A stretch of 64,000 nucleotides of DNA from Datisca glomerata (taxonomy: Eukaryota; Streptophyta; Magnoliopsida; Cucurbitales; Datiscaceae): contig QANY01002375.1 of NCBI GenBank assembly GCA_003255025.1, positions 1,893,109-1,957,108 on the forward strand, written 5' to 3'. The translations under genes were made by a program, and so were the position numbers. Positions 59,062 through 64,000 of the stretch are shown here, one piece after another. The notes beneath the pieces are model-generated. The model did not search any database and was not told where the DNA came from. It saw nothing but the letters and a program-made list of their open reading frames with translations. Position 1 is the first letter of the stretch; the number at the start of each line of letters is the position of its first letter.

Positions 59062-60961
59062 TGTTTGAATCACGAACGGTTCGTGGGTGGAATATAAAAA
59101 AAATTCAATTAACTTATTTAATCAAATTAAATTCAAAAATTCAAACAACGTTCGATTATGAATATACGGCAATAAACAAGAATATATAGTTAGAAACAAT
59201 TTTTCACCTATACTTTGTATCAGAGAATTTCTGAATTGTCAGAATTTCTTCGAGCGTTCTTCGTGCTCTTTAAGCTTAGGATCCGAATCACCCACTCGAA
59301 TCTCTAATAGCGATTTGTGAATTTCATCTACCAACAACCACTCGTTAATTTCAGAACTATATCTCACAAGAATTTTGTGTGGGAATTTGAGTGTGGGCTC
59401 TCAAAACGGTCGAAGAAAAAAATTAAAAAATTTCTCCTTCAATATAATTTTGGCGGCAACATGGTGGGAGGGGAAAACATTTTATGTTTCTTTTTCTTTT
59501 TTAACAAGTAACTGTATCTTATCCAAGATCTATCTATAATCAGATTGCTATTAAATATTGATAAAAATATAATTTTTGATATTTACAAATATACCTATAT
59601 ATTTCTAAATTTTTAAAAATTCACCACATATATTCACAATTGCTGAAAATTGCATATTCCTTAGAGTTTGAGTTGTATTGTGATTTATCAGTCTAATTGA
59701 TAAATTAATTGATCATTATCAATTAATTATTTTTATTTTATTTACTAATTATCTAATAATTAAAAAATAATAAACAAATTAATTTCAATATATATAATCA
59801 CACATAACTAATTACATGACATCACCCATCACAAATATGTGTAGAAAATATGCATTGACACCAAAATACATTTTGATCCAATTTACTTCGTTTCTCTAAT
59901 TTTGCTCTCATGAGCTATTTCTAAGACCGGCTGGACCCACATGAACAAAATTAAATATTCAAATACCCGACGAATTTATCTCCATAAATTCCCGACCTAT
60001 TTAATCCTGACATCATATGACTCCACTATAAGTTCGATGCCGAATCAACTCTCGATTCAGGCGCCCTACATTTTCTGTTGGTGTAAATAAACCCTTTTAT
60101 TTTCATGGTCCACATAATATTTTAATATAATACCCATCGTGAATATCAGTAACAAGAGTAGAATATAAAATTATCATTTTACCCCTCTTGTTATTATTTC
60201 ATTAACTCCTTTATTGACTGTGAATAAGAAAGACATAATAGTGAATTGTCTCATATAATTCACAAGTCTTAATCAATGACTCAATTCATTGAATACCTGA
60301 CTGGGTTAATTTATTCACACACCCATCAATAACGTATAAGGTGATATTGTTGTTTTCGCAATCGAACCATGAATTTTCATATTTGTGAATCATGTATCTC
60401 CAACTTAATTGAATTATAATCCCAACAATCGAGGTATTACCCGCCAATTCGAACTCACTCATTTGACATATGAAAAATTATAACTAACTAAGTCAAGCTA
60501 CGTATTCACCTCATGATTAAGATAATTATGAAAACACCCTTTAAGGTGTAACAATTTGATTTAGAGCTTGGTAAATGATTTCGGGCTCTAAACTAATTTT
60601 TATCGGTCTATTCAACATGTTCATAGCATGTCTAGGTTAACCGTTTGAGTCTCCACTCTCATACCCCAATATTGGCATCCATTAGTTCAAACTAAAAGTC
60701 ATAATCAGATTCGATTGCCCAATCGATCCTAAGACATCGAATATCGTTCTGAACTTCTCAGAAGAGTTCGTTTGGAGACGCCTCTGTCTTCACTCTTCGT
60801 TCGTTGATGAAAGTTGAAGGACTTGAGTAGTTTATAAACACACTTTAATTTGAAATAAAACTTTCAATTTATTCATAAGAATTCAATAATATTAATTTCT
60901 GAGAAATAACTAAATACAAATAAATAGTTATTACACGCTACTTTATGAACAAATTCCAAAA
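59062..60961 (-). mobile_element. Family I copia 5' LTR, near full length
   Basis: Starts TGTTTGAATCACGAACGGTTCG next to the primer site (a deletion of about 35 bases near the tip compared with 659-720) and ends AAATTCCAAAA, equivalent to the CCAACA tip. It is collinear with 659-2472 throughout and about 1.9 kb long. The following sequence belongs to a different copia element. Confidence 0.85.
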
Positions 60962-60964
60962 ATT

Positions 60965-61340
60965 ATTGCATTCACTATGAAAGTTGAATTTGTGGCATGC
61001 TTTAAGGTCATAGTTCAAGGTTTGTGGTTGCAAAATTTTATTTCAGGACTTGTGATTGTTGACCATATTGCTAAGTCGCCGAAAATTTATCGTATGTAAC
61101 AGTCTTCTTTTCAAAAAACAATAAGTATTTAAAGGGTGCAAAACATATGAAATTGGAATACTTTATCGTTAAAGAAGAAGTTATCAAAAACAAAGAGTGC
61201 CAATTGAGCATATAAGCATCAAACTTATGATTACATACCCACTAAAAGGCTAGCACCAAAGGTAATTAATGACGTATTAAAAGTATGGGTCATGGTTGTA
61301 GTCATGATAAAGTATATGATTTGTATTATGGGTAATTATT
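60965..61340 (+). pseudogene. Copia RNase H C-terminal fragment, another lineage
   Basis: STMKVEFVACFKVIVQGLWL, QNFISGLVIVDHIAKSPKIY and, with shifts, KYFVVKEEV- and DPLTKGLPPKVINDHV-like pieces, the end of a copia RNase H. The normal STMEAEFVAC catalytic-region residues are partly altered (E to K). It is cut on the left by the family I LTR and followed by its own 3' region, which the Tat derivative at 61399 interrupts. Confidence 0.8.
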
Positions 61341-61398
61341 CGACACTCTGAGCAAAATATTTATGTTTTTTATATCCCATGTTTATCTATTTAGTATA

Positions 61399-62095
61399 TG
61401 TTGTGGGTGCTTCCTGAAAACCAATAAAACAAGGACGTGTATCCCGATGATACAACGATGCGCAACATGAGAATCTCACCAAGTCCCAGTCATGTGCCAG
61501 GCGTCTTACGCGACTTGGCATCACAAACCCATGAAGGGGAAAGGTCGAGCTAGACAGAGCTCGTGTGGAACTTAAGAGGACACGCTGATGACTTGGATGT
61601 CTGAACGATAACCCAACGTCAGCACCATCATTGCACACCTAAAGTAGGGACTGGGGTGACGTCTCCCTATTCATCTCCTGATCCAAGGGTCTAGTCACCA
61701 CCTCTCATGTCAAACAAGTCTCTTTATGGTCATCTCGACCTTTATGTCAACTCAAAGAACAATATCATTAAATTCCGCCCCCAACTCACCATGGCAAGAC
61801 AGAATCTCCATATCTCCAAGTTGTCTTCGACACGCTTCCTTGGGCGACAATATCAAAACTTCATCTACATGCATCCCTCCCCAAAGGCTCCAAGTATAAA
61901 TACTTCATCTATAAGAGTGCAAGGTAAGCAACTATTCCTTAAGGAAAACTCTGTCAAAATTACTCTAGGATACTGATTTAGTCATCGGAGGCACTTAGGT
62001 GAGGAAACCGGCCTTGATTCTCTTTGTATTTAGAGTTTTTTTGCCCGTGTTTTACAAATTCTCATGCTTGGAGAGGTACTGTCTTTATATTTGGC
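61399..62095 (+). mobile_element. Tat-type LTR, first copy
   Basis: Begins TGTTGTGGGTGCTTCC. From 61651 (CTGGGGTGACGTCTCCC) it is a direct repeat of 62938-63345, including GACAAGTCTCTTT, CGCCCCCAACTCACCATGG, a TATA-like AGTATAAATACTTCATC and GATACTGATTTAGTCATC. The same core occurs at 19306-19820 in reverse. The right edge is approximate. Confidence 0.65.
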
Positions 62096-62937
62096 AGTCT
62101 CTAAAATGAACGTTAGCGCCACCCTGGTCTGAATCAGGGAGGATCTCATCCAGAATCCAATCCATTATATTAGCAAGGCCATGTTAGGGGCGGAGAAACG
62201 CTACCTAGAACTGGAGAAGGTGGCCCTCGCCCTTGTTACCATGGCATGAAAGATACGTCCATATTTCCAAGCCCACTCTATGCAAATCCTCACCAACTCT
62301 CCTTTCAGGCAGGTCTTCCAAAAATTAGAGACCTCGAGACTCATAGCTAAATGGGCCATCAAACTTAGTGAATTCGACCTTCGGTTCATCCCATAAACTA
62401 CTATTAAAGGGTAGGTAGTAGTGAATTTCATCGCAGACTTGACGATGGGTCGTAAAGAGGAAGCGAAGATCAGTGGGGGGGCCCTGGACCTTATATGTCG
62501 ATGGTGCCTTGAACGAGATGGGAAGCGGAGTAGGCATACTACTCTTAGCACCTCATCAATCTCAGATCTAGTAGGCCCTGCACTTTAGGTTCAAAGCCTA
62601 AAACAATAAGGCAGAGTATGAGGCGTTGCTCGTGGGGCTTAGGCTGGCATGGACCTTGAATGTGTGAACATTGAGGATCTACAGTGACTCCCAACTCATT
62701 GTCAACCAGATCAACTTAGAGTATCAGACAAGGGGGATGATATAGCCAGATATATGGCCCAAGTACAGGCCCTCCTCAGAAAATACGATTCCTACACGAC
62801 CCAACAGATCCCCCAGAGTCAGAATACTAATGCGAATACATTGGCCAAGTTGGCCTCCACCTACGACACTGAGATCAGTAGGACAGTAGTAATAAAATTT
62901 ATCCCCTTCCTGAGCATCAGTAGAGAGGAAGTGCTGG
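62096..62937 (+). pseudogene. Tat-type gypsy RNase H and second RNase H-like domain fragment
   Basis: HYISKAMLGAEKRYLELEKV and ALALVTMA-KIRPYFQAHSM (about 62165-62285), LIAKWAIKLSEFDLRFIP (about 62340-62395), a shift, then LYVDGALNEMGS-like start of the second RNase H domain (about 62490), NNKAEYEALLVGLRLA-like middle (about 62600-62650), and MAQVQALLRKYDSYTTQQIP with QNTNANTLAKLASTYDTEIS (62754-62942). It ends in the LTR without integrase. Stops and shifts are moderate, so it is less decayed than most of the window. Confidence 0.85.
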
Positions 62938-63380
62938 GGTGACGTCTCCCTATTCATCTTCTGGTTCAGGGGTCTAGTCACCGCCTCTCATGTCAGACAA
63001 GTCTCTTTCAGGTCATCGCTACCTTTATGTTAGCTTGCGGGACAATGTCATTAAATGTCGCCCCCAACTTGCCATGACAAGACAGAATCGCCATATCTCT
63101 AAGGCATCTTCGACATGTTTCCTTGGGCGACAATATCGATGTTTCCTCAACACGTATCCCTCCCCAAAAACTCTAGGCATAAATACTTCATCTACAATAG
63201 TGTAAGATAAACGACTCTCCCCTAAGGAAAACTTTGTCAAAATTACTCCAAGATACTGACTTAAGCATCAGAGTCTCTTAGGCACGAAAACCACCTCCCA
63301 GTTCTCTTTATCTTGAGAGTTCTTTATCTGTGCTTTGTAGGTTTGTAGGTTGAGTGAGTTTATGTGAAGGAAGGAGATCG
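62938..63380 (+). mobile_element. Tat-type LTR, second copy, 5' truncated
   Basis: Direct repeat of 61651 to about 62060, joined in mid-LTR directly to the RNase H coding sequence (EEVLG then CTGGGGTGACG). The first 250 bases of the left LTR are missing here, so the second RNase H-like domain is fused to a partial LTR. Confidence 0.7.
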
Positions 63381-64000
63381 CATAAAGTTTCACTACTAGG
63401 CTTTTCGATACAAACATTTATACATAAATGGATAGATGAATGTTAATAGGATTAATGATTTGTTGGACCATTATATACTTCCTATTTATAGATCATGCTA
63501 ATATTATGATACATGGAAGAGACTATGTTAAAATATAGAAGTATGATCGCCATGACTCATATTAGTTACTTGTTTAACAATGACATGATAGAGCCAATAG
63601 AAAGAAAGGGTTTGGCATTTATCATGGAGATTATGATCTCTTTATTAAACCACTAACTATATATGCACATGGTCAAATGGGACAATGTAAGCCATAAGTG
63701 ACCATGTTGATATTTATTCTATTTAATTATAAGTTTAATAATAATTATAGAAGCTAAAATCATATTGGTCAGATTTATGGAAAGTTATCATGAAAGATTG
63801 TAATCTTTGATGGAAATGTACAAGTTAGAAAACAAATGAATATAATGAAATTGGTCCTTCTTCTATGAGAGAATACAAGAGAATCATCAATAATGTATTA
63901 CTAAGGGATAAAAGGAGAAACATAAATTCCTAATCAATCATGAACAAGTTGTTCAATAATCAAAGAATAATCATAGATCAAGGTATGTTCTCTATTCTAT
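63381..64000. other. Unassigned, possibly LTR of the copia split at 61399
   Basis: AT-rich, with TATA-like CCTATTTATAG near 63481 and no open frame. Its place beyond the Tat insertion suggests the 3' LTR of the copia whose RNase H ends at 61340, but there is no second copy in the window to confirm this. Confidence 0.35.

Noticed and set aside
61387..61638. 83-residue minus-strand ORF in the Tat-type LTR
   Set aside because: It lies wholly inside an LTR and antisense to it, and shows no known motif.

Overview
This is nuclear DNA from a flowering plant, probably a eudicot. It is AT-rich and intergenic in character. Almost everything recognisable is decayed retrotransposon: Ty1/copia and Ty3/gypsy (Tat-type) LTR elements, plant L1-type LINEs, and non-autonomous hAT-like and CACTA-like DNA elements. 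Frames are broken everywhere except in one short gene. I see no CRISPR, operon, tRNA or rRNA gene.

Layout. 1-658: 3' end of a copia element. 659-5412: a reverse-strand copia element (family I) with a 1.8-kb LTR and an internal pol deletion. 5413-10405: a second reverse-strand copia (family II), also lacking most of pol. 10406-12660: reverse-strand LINE. 13040-13905: one end of a CACTA-like element. 13906-19820: reverse-strand Tat remnant with a large tandem array of about 87-bp units. 20125-22390: hAT-like and SINE-like repeats. 22391-29168: a LINE that took a hAT-like insertion and was then tandemly duplicated. 29169-31345: repeats.

31468-31641 (minus) is the only intact gene seen, encoding the organellar ribosomal protein bL33. 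A segment on its upstream side is duplicated as a long inverted repeat (31975-32301 and 33314-33644). 33645-34490 is a hAT-like element and minisatellites. 34950-35163 is a fragment of an equilibrative nucleoside transporter gene, followed at once by a copia element (35174-37700, minus).

37735-44770 is a plus-strand Tat element with pol, 3' tandem repeats and an additional ORF on the opposite strand. 45163-47775 holds rearranged fragments. 47790-53013 is a plus-strand family I copia with full but broken gag-pol. 53014-55640 is unassigned. 55645-56890 is a LINE 5' half, 56935-60961 a reverse-strand family I copia (gag and 5' LTR), and 60965-64000 a copia RNase H tail split by a very short Tat derivative (61399-63380).

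Most of the genes do not work together; they are nested insertions, truncations and unequal recombination products. Element boundaries come from TG...CA ends, polypurine tracts, tRNA-Met primer sites and protein motifs read by eye, so many edges are approximate.
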